NCBI GenBank assembly: GCA_910890315.1 | Contig: CAJVGD010000005.1 | Coordinates: forward strand, 1,915,260-1,979,259 | Length of the DNA stretch: 64,000 bases | Direction: 5' to 3' | Origin: Serendipita indica DSM 11827 | Lineage: Eukaryota > Basidiomycota > Agaricomycetes > Sebacinales > Serendipitaceae | Shown here: in pieces, positions 1 to 12,332 of the stretch | Numbering within the stretch: the stretch's first letter is position 1 | Layout: each line of letters opens with the position of its first letter | Made by a program: the position numbers and the translations under genes | The notes under the pieces: model-generated | Told to the model about the DNA's origin: nothing | Databases searched by the model: none | The model's input: the letters and a program-made list of their open reading frames with translations, nothing else

Positions 1-1380
1 ACCCTGACTCTGCTGTCGTCCTCGTTTCGCGGCGTAACTCAGGCTCACATTCGGAGAATGAGCCCATTGGAAGGAGATATCGTTTCTGATCCTCTTCATT
101 TTGTCCCCATCCCCAGGGCTCGTTTCGGTGTGATGTGAATGTGTCGATTCACCGAGATGGCGAACCAATGGGGACCAGAACGGAAGTCAAAAACCTCAAC
201 AGTATTAAGAGTGTCATCCTCGCAACTAGTACGTACAGGGAAAGTGTTTCCTTTTATGAGTGGCTCACCTCTAGGCAGATGCGGAAGTTGTTCGCCAGAT
301 GGCCATTTTAAACGCGGTGCCCTCTTCCTCTTCGAATTCGCCCAGGATCGCCCAGGAGACCCTGACGTTTGACGAAGACACAATGCTGACAAGGCCATTA
401 CGGAGCAAAGAGGGTGTCGAAGATTATAGGTTGGCCTCTTGCCTTCTTTGTTTATATTTTGCGGGTCAATGACGGAGATTCTTGCAGATACATGCCAGAC
501 CCCAATCTTCCGAATGTTCTGTTTCGCAAGGACGATGTATCGTCCATTCAAGATGAACTCATCGCGCTTGGTATGACTGGCCATGGACCAGATGGGCACG
601 TCCATTATGGCTGGTATGGAACCAAAAGGCGATTACAGTCACTCTTGGATGTTTCCGCACCGTCCTCGAGCGTGAGCGATGTGAAGCATAGCAACGCCAT
701 GGAGCATATGCTGAGGGACTTGGAAGTCTTGATGCTCCTCGATGCCGGCAAAACCGTTGGTTGGGATGGCGAAGTCGAGAATGGGGCCGTCGCATTCTTT
801 GAACGTGCCATCAAAGGCGACCAGCATTCGACGCATCGACGAGATCCCAAAGTTGTCCTTAATTGGTGAGAAAAAAGCTGCTCAGTAAACCGTACTAACA
901 TGGCATAGGATGATTCACGAGTTACTTGGTCAATTAACCTATCGCCAACTAACGTTTGCGCAAAATCCACTCAGTGCAGAGCAACTGGGGGATATCGTTG
1001 ATGCCGTCGAAGCAAGTCAGATCACCAACACTGCTGGCAAGACACTACTCCGACATATTCTCGACGCTGCTACACCGCTAGCGTCAGATTCCTCGACAGA
1101 CTCCACCCATACACCACCTAGTCTTTCTATTCAATCTCTTATTGATCAACTTGGCCTCGCAAAATCGCGTTCGGACACAGACTTGGAGGAATGGTGCCAA
1201 CGTGCGATTGACGAGTTGCCGGACAAAGCCGAGAGGGTGAGAGAAGGCAAATTGAACGTAATCAATGCCCTCGTCGGCAGGGTTATGAAAATCAGCAAGG
1301 GTGCGGCAGATGCAGTGTCGGCAAGGGCTGTTTTGGCGACAAAGCTCGGCATACAGCTCCAAGATGGGAAGAGTGAATAA
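1..1380 (+). CDS. PET112: Glutamyl-tRNA(Gln) amidotransferase subunit B, mitochondrial (3' part)
   Basis: C-terminal part of the GatB/Pet112 subunit of the mitochondrial Gln-tRNA amidotransferase, which converts Glu-tRNA(Gln) to Gln-tRNA(Gln). The gene starts before the window. Exons read by frame: about 1-81 (join uncertain), 117-228, 279-429, 488-865 and 909-1380. They spell family hallmarks: [16 protein letters not shown] with [29 protein letters not shown] at an exon junction, then [10 protein letters not shown] and the helical YqeY-like tail from [11 protein letters not shown]. Splice sites are GT-AG; the intron at 82-116 would be only 35 nt, so that first join is doubtful. The TAA at 1378-1380 ends the protein. 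Family identity is secure; only the 5' truncation limits the annotation. Confidence 0.88.
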
Positions 1381-2446
1381 TTTCGTAATTCATCGGCGTG
1401 TCTTACTGATTGCACACGGTCGGTTGGTAAGAGCAGCGAACCGAGTAGCGGGATGGGTGGGAGGCTGACTGGTTGACAGATTCCAATGATCGGAAATTGG
1501 TGTCCCAAGAAACATTGTTGTCGTAGTGTTAACACGGGACCGTATGGCAGTGCACGAGGTCGGACGTCGGTATATCATCGCGGCAGTCGCTATAGTTATT
1601 TTTCATGCCGGTTTTAATCCTTTAACTTGGATTTGTTCCCAAATTATAAGCTTTTATATGTGGAGAATTGTCGTATCGACTGCGCTTGGCTGGCATGGTT
1701 AGCTCGCGCTGAGCAATGTCGGATCTGTTATAACTACGATGTATTTGCCCGAAATGATCTCTGAAGGTGGTGATTCGACGAGAGGATTTGTATAAACAGT
1801 GATCCTTAGTTTCCCGACAGCAAGCAGAGACCTTATGTGAATAATAATTGCCAAATGTGCCTGCACCGCCAGACATATGAGCTCTTGTATGATTTCAATG
1901 ACTCCACTTTACAAATCATTCTCATTGGATAATAGCGGAAGTGGTCATATCAGAAAGAATATTTGATCGGGGTTGGACGGAATTTGAGCGTAAACCACTC
2001 GGAAACCCTGGCTTCTCAGGTGAGCCAATGGTCGTGCCCTGAGAACCCATGAGCCGCAAATCTCCGGTGTTTCATTTACCAGCCAAGTGGCTGTCAGATT
2101 TACGGGCACCGCCAGTCCAACCCAACCGTTCATGTCCACTATCTTGGCCATCAGTGAGAACAACGTGCAACCGTGCGCAACCATTTATGAAATGCTATGA
2201 AGACATATCATGTTAATTAATTATTACTTTGATGGACCCGCCTGCTGCTACCTATGGGTGTGTTTACATGCGTACGTCTATAGGGCGTAGATAGAATTGG
2301 TGAGATAAGTTAGGAATGGAATAAGTTTTACTCGAAGTGGATGTATAAACTGTACAAGCTCCCGGGAGCAACTTGCTGACCAGAACTGTTGCATGAATTG
2401 AGGCAAGAGGACGAGAGAGGCCGATTTTGAGTGAGAGAGGAACAAA
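1381..2446. other. Intergenic, nothing recognised
   Basis: About 1.1 kb between the tail-to-tail PET112 and first C2H2 gene. Only short open frames without recognisable domains occur. It presumably holds the two 3' ends. Confidence 0.5.
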
Positions 2447-3737
2447 TCATGGTGTTGATTTTGCGGTGCAGTATCGCTTTCGGTGTCTGCTGATATTCTT
2501 CTTGCGAAGCTCTTTACCGCTGATTTTTTCATTATGAGTTCAAATCACACGTAAGAAAATGAGCGGACATACCACGTCTCACAAATGATCATTGCGTGCT
2601 GCGTATGGCTTTGAAGCGACTCTTGAGAGAAATAGGATCGATCACTGTCATAGTCCATCGTCAGGACCGGTCATCAAACACAAACTTGTAAGAGCACCAT
2701 ATGGCGCTCCTAATTGACGGCGGAGTGGAAGCGGCGTATACGGCCCGATGGGCATGCCCCGATGATCACCATCTCCAACAACGGGAGGGGACGAAGAAAA
2801 GTAAGACGTACCACCCCAGATTTCCACAGCTTCCTTCACACCTATACGGCCGTGTATTGATGTGCACATTCACATGTGCCTGCCCACGATCGCGCCGTCT
2901 GAATTGCTTGAAACAGTGGGGACATTGCCATTGGCCGGACGGCAGCTTTACGAGCTCAAGTCCCTCATCTCCACTTGCACTGGGTTCGCGGGTAGACGGC
3001 AGCTGTTGCTGGTCCACTGGTTGCTCCTGGACCTGGACCAGGGGTTCGGCACCCGTTTGAGACACGAGTGGGGCAGGGGAAGAAATCATATCAAAGGGTT
3101 GTATGAGAGTATCGAGTGCTTGTTGGGGCGGTTGATAGGGCACCAGAGGATGCATGCCCGGAGAGGTCATGTAGCCTATCGATGGGCTCCCGTGTGCATG
3201 GAGCGGGTCGTACAATGCACTCTGTGGACTTGTCGCTGCGGTCTCGACGTCGGGTACATACGGAGGCGAAAGACTACGCGTCCTGTCAAGGCCCAAATCG
3301 AAATATGACCCGGCATCATGCGAGTGCGAGTGGGAGTGTCCGTGGTCGTGTAAGGGAGACGTATGATGGTGTTCGCTCGCGTTACTCTCGACGATGGCTT
3401 GGTGGGCCTGGGCCGCGTACAAGCCATACGTAGACGTACTCGGCGCGGGTACGACTGTCGTAGTCGTCGACTGATAATTCTCTTCGAGGTGAATCTTTGT
3501 TGCAAACGGATACTTTCCGAGCGTATTCCAGTCATTTGTCCCTATTCCCCTCTCGTCAGCCAAAAGCGCTTCCGGAATATCGGTAAAGGGCATACGCCAG
3601 TAGGTGTTGCACTCATGCACGGGGGTAGGCTTTGAGCTCGTCGACGCAGCAGGCGATGGCCAGTCGTGGGTTTGCATAATGTAGGTCGTGTCGAGGGGAT
3701 ATTGCACAAACGGGGGGGAAGCACAAGCTGCGCTCAT
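2447..3737 (-). CDS. C2H2 zinc-finger protein, paralog 1
   Basis: Probable nuclear DNA-binding protein. The first exon (2813-3737, or 2812 at its edge) encodes about 300 residues rich in Ser, Pro, His and Gln, then a classical finger beginning WQCPHCFKQFRRRDRGQAHV. Two introns follow: 2645-2811 (donor GTACGT) and 2520-2572 (donor GTATGT). Splicing adds a second finger-like segment, RCEGSCGNLGCDRSYFSQES then a His pair, and a third, ETCGKELRKKNISRHRKRYC. Exon 2 is 72 nt and exon 3 is 73 nt, as in the paralog at 11446-12332. Start chosen as MSAACASPPF; an in-frame ATG at 3878 would add 47 residues. Both introns split a Cys codon as TG|T or TG|C. Target genes are unknown. The family resembles small basidiomycete C2H2 factors; no specific regulator is claimed. 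Confidence 0.8.
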
Positions 3738-4672
3738 CGTAGTATATCTACTATCGTCGTCGTTTGGGCGAGGTCGAAGATGATGAAGAGGTGAGGAACA
3801 AGAAGGGGGGCCAGCGTGCCACCCTCTTTGCGGCTTGGAGTCTACTCTTTTAGAGCTCTGGGCTTCTAGCATTAGCATAATGGAAATATTTTAAAATAAT
3901 AATGACGGACAATCTTCGCCTCACTGCATCGACAAGTCGGACGGAGTTAGGCGGTGGTACCCCGGAGAAATAGATCCGCGAGCTGACCGAGGTTGCGCCG
4001 TCTATGGGTTGAAAAAGTTTGAAATGCCGAGGTCGAGGAGTGGTGTACCTAGCACTGGATCGTCGCGTGTTTCCGTAGACTCGAACGCGAATACTGGCGA
4101 CCGTCACTCGATTCACAGCCTGCTCTGTGACATGCTAAGGATGACAGCTCTTGGGTGTGCCGAAAAATCGGACATTGACATGGTAAATGCAACAAAAATG
4201 TTTGCAATGGCTCACCAGCACCGAGTTCTAACCCCTCCATGACCCTCGAAGTCTACTCAAAGTTTCGTCTGTTTCGTTTACCGTGGACGTGGCCACCACA
4301 GCGGTTTCCTCGGAAGCACCTCCTGCATTGTCGGATCAACCTGAGCTTATTTAAGACACCCACCGTTCCTGTTTGATAATGCTTGAATGCCCTTCTAGAC
4401 GCGCGGTCGGCCCTGACGAGTGCGAACGCTTGTTCGTCTCGTTCCGCCTTCCCGCCCCTAGCCGGCTCGATTTCTGATCCATGGAGTCATCGCCAGGGTC
4501 GACTGTCCATGAATGCGTGATCTCCAGGTTCCATTACGTGTGAAAGAGCCCTTGACGTAAAAGAAAAATGATGTCGCGTTCACAAATTACGAGGGCCGTA
4601 ACAATTCCTACCTGATCGGAGACACGCCTCGGAGTACTCCCGTTGCCCGTCTTGAATGGTTTTCCCTTCCCC
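3738..4672. other. Intergenic with promoter of C2H2 paralog 1
   Basis: About 0.9 kb between MDM34 and the C2H2 gene, both on the minus strand. An AT-rich stretch near 3885-3903 reads on the minus strand as a TATA-like block about 150 nt before the C2H2 start. No gene was recognised here. Confidence 0.4.
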
Positions 4673-7465
4673 TTAGTATCTCGATCGGCCAGAAGTCGTC
4701 CGCTGTCGTCGCCCATGGCCACCCCCCTCGAGCGACAGCGCTGGTGGAGGCGATGCCACTCTTCGCAATTGCGGTTGTGATTGTTGTTGCTGTTGCTGCT
4801 GCTGTAATTGCTGTTGTGGCAACGGTTGGTGCTGTTGGATCGGAGACTTGTGAAGATTTGGTCTCGGCGAGAGCGGCACTCCTTCCTCTCTCCTGCTCGA
4901 GTCTCTTCGGGCTCTACTGGCCTCGCTTGGCCTCCTCGTCCGGAAATAGTGCTCCACATCATCTTCCGAATCTTCCTCGTCTTCTTCATACCCCATACCC
5001 CGTTCCATCACCGTCCTCCGACCAAAGGTAATATCACCTCCACCCGTATACCGTCTGACATTGGTAGATGCGCTGCGCAGTCCACTTCTCTCCTTCTCCT
5101 TCTCTATACTTTCTTTGCCTTTGTCATTCCCACCTTGTGCGACTCTTGCGGCGCCAATCCTATGGACGCGTTTCCTCCGGGCTTTCTTGACCTCTCCACT
5201 CCTCCCAAGTGCACCATGCTTGGCATCGCTCGGGAATGGCATCGTATTGCTCACCACGGTCTTGGGCGGCCCACTTCGGACCGTGAAATGCGAAAAGGAT
5301 CGCGTAAAAGGGGAGAGCGTCTGGTTTGACCTCGACAGTGCACTTAATTGTGACACGCTCTGGTTTCGCAATATGATCCCACCCCCTCTCCGTGACAAAC
5401 TGCCTGTCCAGTTTCGTTGCTGGTCGAGGGCAGTGTCATTGAGCAAATTGTCGTGTGTAATGAAACCGTCCGTCACGTCTTCGTCTGATAATGTCGGTAC
5501 CGCGGCCGTTCGTTGAGAAGGTGAAGATGGGGAACGTGATTGTGTTCGCTCAAATTGTAATGCGTCATCAAATGATCCTTCTTCGTTCTCTCCTTGTCGT
5601 TTTGGTTTCTGATGATGATGGATTTGGGGATCACGTCTCGTATACGACCTAGATGCCCCAGTATGGGATCCAGGTCCACGGCGGACATCGCTATACTCAG
5701 GGACCCGACGGCCAGACTTGGATCCGATCTCAGACGGCGTGAATATTGGTGGCGCCGAAATGGGAGGAGATCGCCTGTGCATGCCCTCCTCTTCCCGGTG
5801 ATACTCGCGGTATGCCTCACCAAAGTACGGATTATACGCGCCACGGCTGTTTCCGTCTTCATTTCCCGCCTCTATCCATTGGTCCGCCAGGGAAAACGTT
5901 GAGCGCGTACCCCGTCTGGTTTCTCCAAAAGGCGCTTGGGCAGCCGTGCTGGAGGGAACACCCCTTCTCGGGCGTAGACGTGTCACAAATCCTCCGCCCA
6001 CTGCTGGGATGGTCTCCAAGTCCTCCAGCGGAGCTGGTGCTGGCGGGGGCTCATCGTCCACGTCGTCCATCCCCGCACCTGTGGTCGTATCATCCTCCCA
6101 GTCAAGAACATCGTATGTACTCTCGCCGTCCAGACCGCCGTGCTCACTCCTCCCTCCCTTTACCGGCGCTAAGTCTGCCAAGCCACGGCTCGCACCAAAC
6201 AGCTTGCCCAGCCCCGAATACGTCGTCTGATGTGGGACATTATCCGATCGTAGACCGTATGTAGGGTCAAAGTTTTCAATGTCGGGCACGGTGGAGAGCG
6301 GGTTTTGCGGAAAGCCGGACGAGTGTGCTGAACCAGCGGATCCCGGGTAATTACGTGGAGACTTTGAGAGGTGAGAATGTGTTCGTGCACTAATGGAGGA
6401 AGGTGGATTGATTGACGGTGGAGGTCGCCTGGATGATACAGAAGAGGGTGGTCCACCCTGTCGGCGCATACTAAAGCCAGGTGTACTTGCGGTAGGATGT
6501 AAACCAGGGTGGAGACCGAGACTGGCCGACATGGGTATGCCTGTCCCAAATTCGTACTCTTCCTCCCTGTACGATGGTCGAGAAGTCGTCGACCGTGCTT
6601 TGTGTGACTTTGCTGCTGTTGAATGCGATTTACTTGGTCCCGCAGACGACGGTGGGGCAGGATAGACTGCTCCTCTGAGATATGGTGCTTCGACTCTTGT
6701 ACGCCCAGCGACCCAACGTTGACTGAGCCGATGGATGATCCCAGGCAAGTCCTCTCTAAACATCTCCCTCAACTGATCCTCAATTTCCCGCTGAATAAAG
6801 CTCTGGATGACGGCAATCGAATCAAACGTCGACGACACTTGCACAGTCTGGAGTGGGTCCGTCTTGAAGACGAGCGTACAGCCCTTTTGCTTGGAGAGCA
6901 CGAGTACTACGTACGAATTGAGGCGAAATTGCGAAAGACGGAGGAGCATGGGGACGACGAGAGGCTGGTGCGCAGCGAGGATTCCACCGCCGCTCCCACT
7001 CCCACCACCCAACAAGGACGAAATGCTCGTATCACCATCCGAGGGCGTCGAAGTCGCGCGGTGTGTAAGCGGGTTGGCCTGGACTTTGGTCCGCAAGACG
7101 ATAAAGGCGTCACCGGAATACGTCAACTTGAAGATGCCTCTAAACTGGTCCTTTGTCAGTTCACCAACGTCTTTAATCTCGAGTTCGGGCGGCTACGCTG
7201 GGCGAGTTCCACAAGTTTCAATAATCGAGGGTGCCAAAAGCGGCGGAAACAGCGAGGAATAAACGAGGCGGTAGGAGCGCATTGTCAGTCGAGAAATTCA
7301 ACGAAAACAAGACTTTACCTGTGAACCCATGTCGAGTTCGACGACCTGAATCTCGTCGGCAATGATGGGCGGTTTGGAGCCCTTGTTGAGTGCATTATAG
7401 AGCAGTTCTCGCGCTTCTTGATGGAATCGGTCTGAGAAACGTGGCCACGTAAATGTAAACGACAT
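4673..7465 (-). CDS. MDM34: Mdm34, ER-mitochondria tether subunit (SMP domain)
   Basis: Mitochondrial distribution and morphology protein 34, the outer-membrane subunit of the ERMES complex that joins ER to mitochondria for lipid transfer. The N-terminus MSFTFTWPRFSDRFHQEARE, then KGSKPPIIADEIQVVELDMG, is the family signature. After an intron (about 7190-7318) the SMP lipid-binding domain continues with PPELEIKDVGEL, FRGIFKLTYSGDAF and the IQREIEDQLREMFREDLP block near residue 200. The remaining ~600 residues are low complexity, Ser/Pro/Arg rich and acidic, with a Gln tract (runs of up to eight Q) near residues 780-800. The protein is longer than yeast Mdm34 because of this disordered tail. 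The stop at 4673 is taken from the long open frame; a further 3' intron cannot be excluded. Confidence 0.92.
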
Positions 7466-7785
7466 TGCTAGCCCCAGCTGGCCAGCAGCAAAAGTTGTGG
7501 TCAGGGTGCAAGTTTCGTCGCCGACTCTTCGTCACTTCTCCGGCGAGCAAATCTCACAGATATAGCACACATAATGAGGGTAAACATCTAATTTTTGGAT
7601 TCCAAATGTTGATTCCATATGCAAGGTATGACATGAATGCAAGAAAGAGACTAAGCCTAGGACGAACAAACGTGTCCATGATCGCTGGCATGCAAGTAAA
7701 ACAAGTCCGTAATGGATGGATGATGATGATGATAGCAGGAGAAAACATCACAAAGGGCCTCTTGCTCCCGGAAATTGGATAGCGT
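7466..7785. other. Short intergenic between MDM34 and kelch gene
   Basis: 320 bp between two minus-strand genes. It should contain the MDM34 promoter and the kelch-gene terminator. A short GAT repeat is at 7719-7733. Nothing else was recognised. Confidence 0.4.
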
Positions 7786-10700
7786 TTAGGATAATGTATC
7801 GCCATTGGCAATAAATAGTCGTCGTTTTGGCACCACCGTGACAATGGAGACCTGTCGAGTCGTCAGCAATCATACTATAAGATAGTCAAAAAGGGACATA
7901 CGTCTCGTCTGCCCATCTCACGTTCAATCTCCTCTCCTTCATCCTCCTCGTCCTCCCTCCCGGCATGAGCGACGCCGTCATGTGGAGGGTAAAAAGCGCG
8001 CGAGGCACGCGACGAATGCACCGTCACGCCATCCACGAGCGGCGAAATGGCTCGCTCCCTCTCCACACCATTCACATCTTCCTCCCCATTTGACCCATGA
8101 GGCACCGAACCAGAAGGATAGTGTCCACGCAATCGTCCGAATCCAACGACAAGCACGCTCCCTTCACCCGGGCGCCCTCGGAGCGCCAGCAGCACCACGC
8201 CGACATAGTACGCGACCGCGCAGAGGACAAACACGACACCAAGCGGTACCCCCAAGTTGCCTCGCGTCTTGGAGAACAACGCGACGGCAGTGTAGACAAC
8301 CAATGCGCATAGGAGCGCATGGAACATGAGGTGCAAAAGCACGACACGCCGTTTTGGAAACTCCATCCCTCGTCTCCCGCTCGCCAACGCACGCGGCGAG
8401 CGGTCGTGTTCAGAATGCCCATCTGGCGACACGTCCATGAGAGCAGAAGTCGAGTGTCGTTTGGACGAGCGTAGTTGGGACATTGCATAATCCATCTCGC
8501 TCACGAGGTTCATATTCCGCCGGCGTTCCAACCAACTCACGTCGCTGAGCGTCACGGGACCAGACCTTGCTCCGTTCCCATTAGTATGGCTCGGAGTCGC
8601 GTGCGTCATACGGTCCAACGCATGCCGTCCACGGTTGAGGACAACAAATCCAGTCTCACCACCGGCAGCAGGCGCAGAGGCATCAACAGAGGCAGGACGT
8701 GAAGGAGGTTGGGTTCCTAATGAATTGCGAGGGAGCATGGGTGTAGACGCTTGTGACGAGAGTCTTCGACGACCCTTGGTATCTGCATCTTGTCCTCTCT
8801 TCACCGGCGTCGGTAGTACAGTCCAAGAGCTCGGCCACTTGAAGAAGGCAGACGGAGCAAACGCAGGCCGACGCGCTCTCAATCGTTCCCGATGGCCCGC
8901 ACCCAAAGGTTCGTCTCCATCGTCTTCGTCCCCCGTCTCCTCTCCTCTTGATTTATGGGCTCGCTCTTGCTCTCCGCCTCCTTCGAGCGTATTTAACGCC
9001 GTTGCAATCGAGGGATTGTTCAACGCTGTACTCATCGACTGAGAATGAACAGAGGAACGGATGTTGTGGGATCCAAAAGGATGTGCCTTTTCGCCTGGCG
9101 TTGAATTGGCAGACGCGTCCCTGCCATAGCCATGATGCAACGTCGGCAACTCTTCGACTTGCCCATTCGCCTCTTTTCTCCCTTTCTGCATCCGTTTTCG
9201 CGCGTACGAACGAGAGAGTATGACGAGCGGGGTGAGGATATAGGCCGCTCCAAAGAGCACACAACCAACAATTGCATGAGGGGTCGGCCCAAATACACTC
9301 CCACCATCCCGTCTGATTAGTCTGGCCTTGCTCGTCGCAGAGGTAATCTTGCGAGTCGACGTAAACGACACGACAAACCCAACGACGCCGAGCATCCAAG
9401 ACGCAATCGCGAGGAAAAGGAGCGCCATCTTTGTCGTGGTGGTGGTCGTCGTCTTTGGATTCTCATCGGTCGAGGACGCCGCATCGACAGAGAAACCCGC
9501 CCATCGCGCAAAGAGGACGGTCATCAAAATGGCAAGAACGGACGTTCCCGCTAAAACTTGATGCGCTGTACCAACGCGATACGTCGGTCCAACCGAATTA
9601 AAACCAGAATGGCCATTTGAACCACTCGGCTGAGCGCCTCCACTGCTCGTCGTCGAGCTGGGGCCAGAACCAGATGCAGGAGACGAACAATCTGTCAAAA
9701 ACTAGACCAAACCATGAGTTCCCGCTCAACACAAGTCGACCCGAACGCACCTGGACACTAACACCTTGACCATTCGTATCGGGTCCACTGCCCAGCGTTC
9801 CATCCCCAAACTGTGCACCCCACGTCGTCTGATTCGAAAACGTCGTTTGCGCAGCCGTCGCCCGCAGGATCCACACATCACTCAACACATTTCCATCTTT
9901 ATCCTTTCCACCAAACACAATCACATCCGACGCCTGACCATCCGCAATCCCCGTTCCGACAATCGGATTAGGCGAACTAACCACGGCCGCACCTTGACGC
10001 GCGACAGGACACGGTGGAGTCGACGACGGGTCGCATGAAGGAACCACACGCGTCCATACGCCCTGCGACAGACTCAATACGTCAATTTCGCCCTTTTCCT
10101 CTAGCGCCGCGGCGTCGGTGGTATTAGCATTGGGCGAAAGGCCAAAGAGGAGAAACGCCATGTCACTGAATAAGTGATTGAGCGTCGGCACAAACGATGC
10201 ACCGACGCGCGGACTTGGGCATTGGGCAATCGTCTCCCAATTCGGGCTACTATCCCCCGTCGAGAGCACATATGAATCCGCCTGGGCGCACTCCTGATTG
10301 ACAGAAGCAAGTGTTTGGAATTGTGAACCTGTGCACCCGCCATAGATTCCCAATTTTGCTTTCCCCTCGTCTGTACGATAAACGAGGCCTGCCTGTCCTA
10401 TTCGTCCCTTGACATTACTAGCCGTCGACGCGACTTTGGCCCAGGTAGCGGTGCCATCAATGTAATTCTGCGCAACAGTGCCGCTCATTTGGAGTCGATA
10501 CACGTCGTTGTAGTCGAGCGTTTCGACGGCTTGTCCATTGGACACGACTGTCGCTCCGCCGGCCATCCAAAACGTGGTCAGCAAGTTGGAATCGATGTTG
10601 TTCACGACGGGAGGGTCTCCTCCGCCGACTGCGCCCCAACGGGGAGGAGGGATATCGCCCCTGACGGTAATGTTTGTCCAAAATTGACCATTAAAAGCAT

Positions 10701-11280
10701 ATTCCTATACAATTTTTTTTTGAATTGAGCACCCTTGATACGGTGATTTAACATACCCAAACGTCGGAAAGGGAACTTCCATCACTTGCACGCCCCCCAT
10801 AGAGAAGAAAGCCGTTTCTGCTAGAGGAGTCTTAGCGGGAAAGTAAAAGGGGGACCAATCAAAGCGACGCACTAGGATGCAATTAAATCATGTGCGCCCA
10901 AAGCTCGAGAGCGGGCGGGAGGTTTGGCACTGCCAATGCCAGTACTAGTCGTGGGCGGGGATGACCAATTGAAGGAACGAAGATTGAGGAGATGAGTATT
11001 TCCATCCGTGAGCCCACCGCTCGTCTCGCCGCCAAAGAGGACGAGGTGGGAATGAACGGTGTCGATGGCGGCGGCAGCATAAGCCAAGGCGGGTGCATTT
11101 GTCGTCGTTTGTAGTCGAATCCACTGTATTATTTTTATCAACAAACCAGTTTGGGGGGTTCAATATGATCGATTTGGGTAAACAGACCTGTAGAGGTGGA
11201 ACGGGAACGGTTACAGCTTGCGACTGGGACTGGGCGCGGACGAGGCCGCAAAGGAAAAGGGAAAAGAAGAGGAAAATCAT
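7786..11280 (-). CDS. Kelch-repeat membrane protein with five-helix C-terminal domain
   Basis: Large multi-exon gene. The start at 11280 gives a signal peptide, MIFLFFSLFLCGLVRAQ. Downstream exons carry kelch-type blade motifs (LVLFGGETSGG, FLLYGGRASDGSSLSDVW, LGIYGGC, DVIVFGGKDKDGNVLSDVWIL), so the lumenal or extracellular half is probably a beta-propeller. After an intron at about 9702-9753 five hydrophobic segments appear (for example VLAGTSVLAILMTVLF, MALLFLAIASWMLGVVGFVV, AIVGCVLFGAAYILTPLVIL, LLHLMFHALLCALVVYTAVA), separated by a long Ser/Arg-rich loop. Histidines sit in or by helices 1, 3 and 4, recalling cytochrome b561, but this is inference. A last small exon gives VSIVTVVPKRRLFIANGD before TAA at 7786-7788. 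An upstream in-frame ATG exists at 11349. Function is unknown. Confidence 0.8.
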
Positions 11281-11445
11281 TGTGAAAAAGATGGCGGCGT
11301 GGTGCACGCCTGGTCGGAATGCTGAAGACCAGCGAGAAAAGGTCGGCAAAGGTGAGGTTCAAGAAGGGTAGCGTGTATATATTCTTCGACGGCGAGGTAT
11401 AATGGTACATGAGAGGAGTAGATACTATAAGCGGGCAACTTTTGA

Positions 11446-12332
11446 TTACTTTGTAGCAAGCGCGTGACAATGCTGGTTTTGGTGTCGGAGGATATTCTTC
11501 TTCAAGAGCGTCTTTCCACTGATTAACGAGTGAGTGGTGGAGCATTAGAACAAGGACAAATACCCACCAGGATTGGCATTCTGTCATCATTGGGTTGAGA
11601 TGGACGTCGAGCGACTCGCGGGTCGCAAAGGATCTTGCACTAGAGGATATAAACACAGAGCAAGTAGAGTAGAAGACCAAATACACACCAATGGCCCTTG
11701 CCGCACATGCCATTGCAGGCGAGGCGAACGTTTCCATGCTTGTTCATGAAATGAATCAACGCCCGCTGCTTTCTCCGTAATTTTTTGTTACAAATAGCGC
11801 ATTTCCAAGCTCCTGAGCCAGCATAGACAATCTGGTCTTGGTCAACGTTGCCGTTGCCGTTGCTCGCGGCCGTGGCTGTTGGTGATGGCGGCTGGGCGCT
11901 AATAGCGGCATCCGATGATGGACTCTGGATCGGAGGAGTGAACGAAGGGTTGACGAGGGTGAGGGCGGGCGAGGGATGCAGCGGACTTGGAGGATTTGCA
12001 AGACTGGATGCTGCTGGCACCGTTGAGGGCCATTGGTCAAGATGGTGTGTACTCTGAGGAATATACACGCGTTCTGATGGGCCACGTCCGGAATCAAGTT
12101 GAGTGGCCAGCGGATAATGTCCAACAAGCTGAGGAGCATACAGCTCTGAATAGTACTCGACGGCTGGATAGCTGCCCAGCGGAGAGCTCGGCCAGGTCTG
12201 CCCATAATCTACACTATACGACTCTGCAGCAGCCCGGTGAACATAGTCGGACATTGTTGTGGACAGCACGAACTCACGATAACCACTCCCACTCACAAAC
12301 GGCACAAGTCCTGCCGATGAATAATGTGCCAT
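11446..12332 (-). CDS. C2H2 zinc-finger protein, paralog 2
   Basis: Second member of the local C2H2 family. Exon 1 (11689-12332) has about 160 residues of Ser/Pro/Tyr-rich sequence, then a finger WKCAICNKKLRRKQRALIHF with HGN. Introns at 11640-11688 and 11519-11567 are both 49 nt. Splicing yields MCGKGHCARSFATRESLDVH and then ECQSCGKTLLKKNILRHQNQ with HC. Exon 2 is exactly 72 nt and exon 3 exactly 73 nt, identical to paralog 1. The TAA is at 11446-11448. Each intron splits a Cys codon (TG|T). The N-terminal regions of the three paralogs do not align by eye; the finger block does. It is probably a transcription factor; targets are unknown. Confidence 0.78.

Noticed and set aside
1622-2184. Short minus-strand frames between PET112 and the first C2H2 gene
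   Set aside because: Biased, domain-free and mutually unrelated; no splice joins give a convincing protein.
2648-2869. 73-codon minus frame after the first C2H2 gene
   Set aside because: It is largely the long intron of that gene; the correct exon from 2644 uses another frame and gives the second finger.
4744-5516. Long plus-strand frames opposite MDM34, rich in Val/Ala or Ser/Leu
   Set aside because: They are antisense shadows of the low-complexity MDM34 tail, including the complement of the Gln tract.
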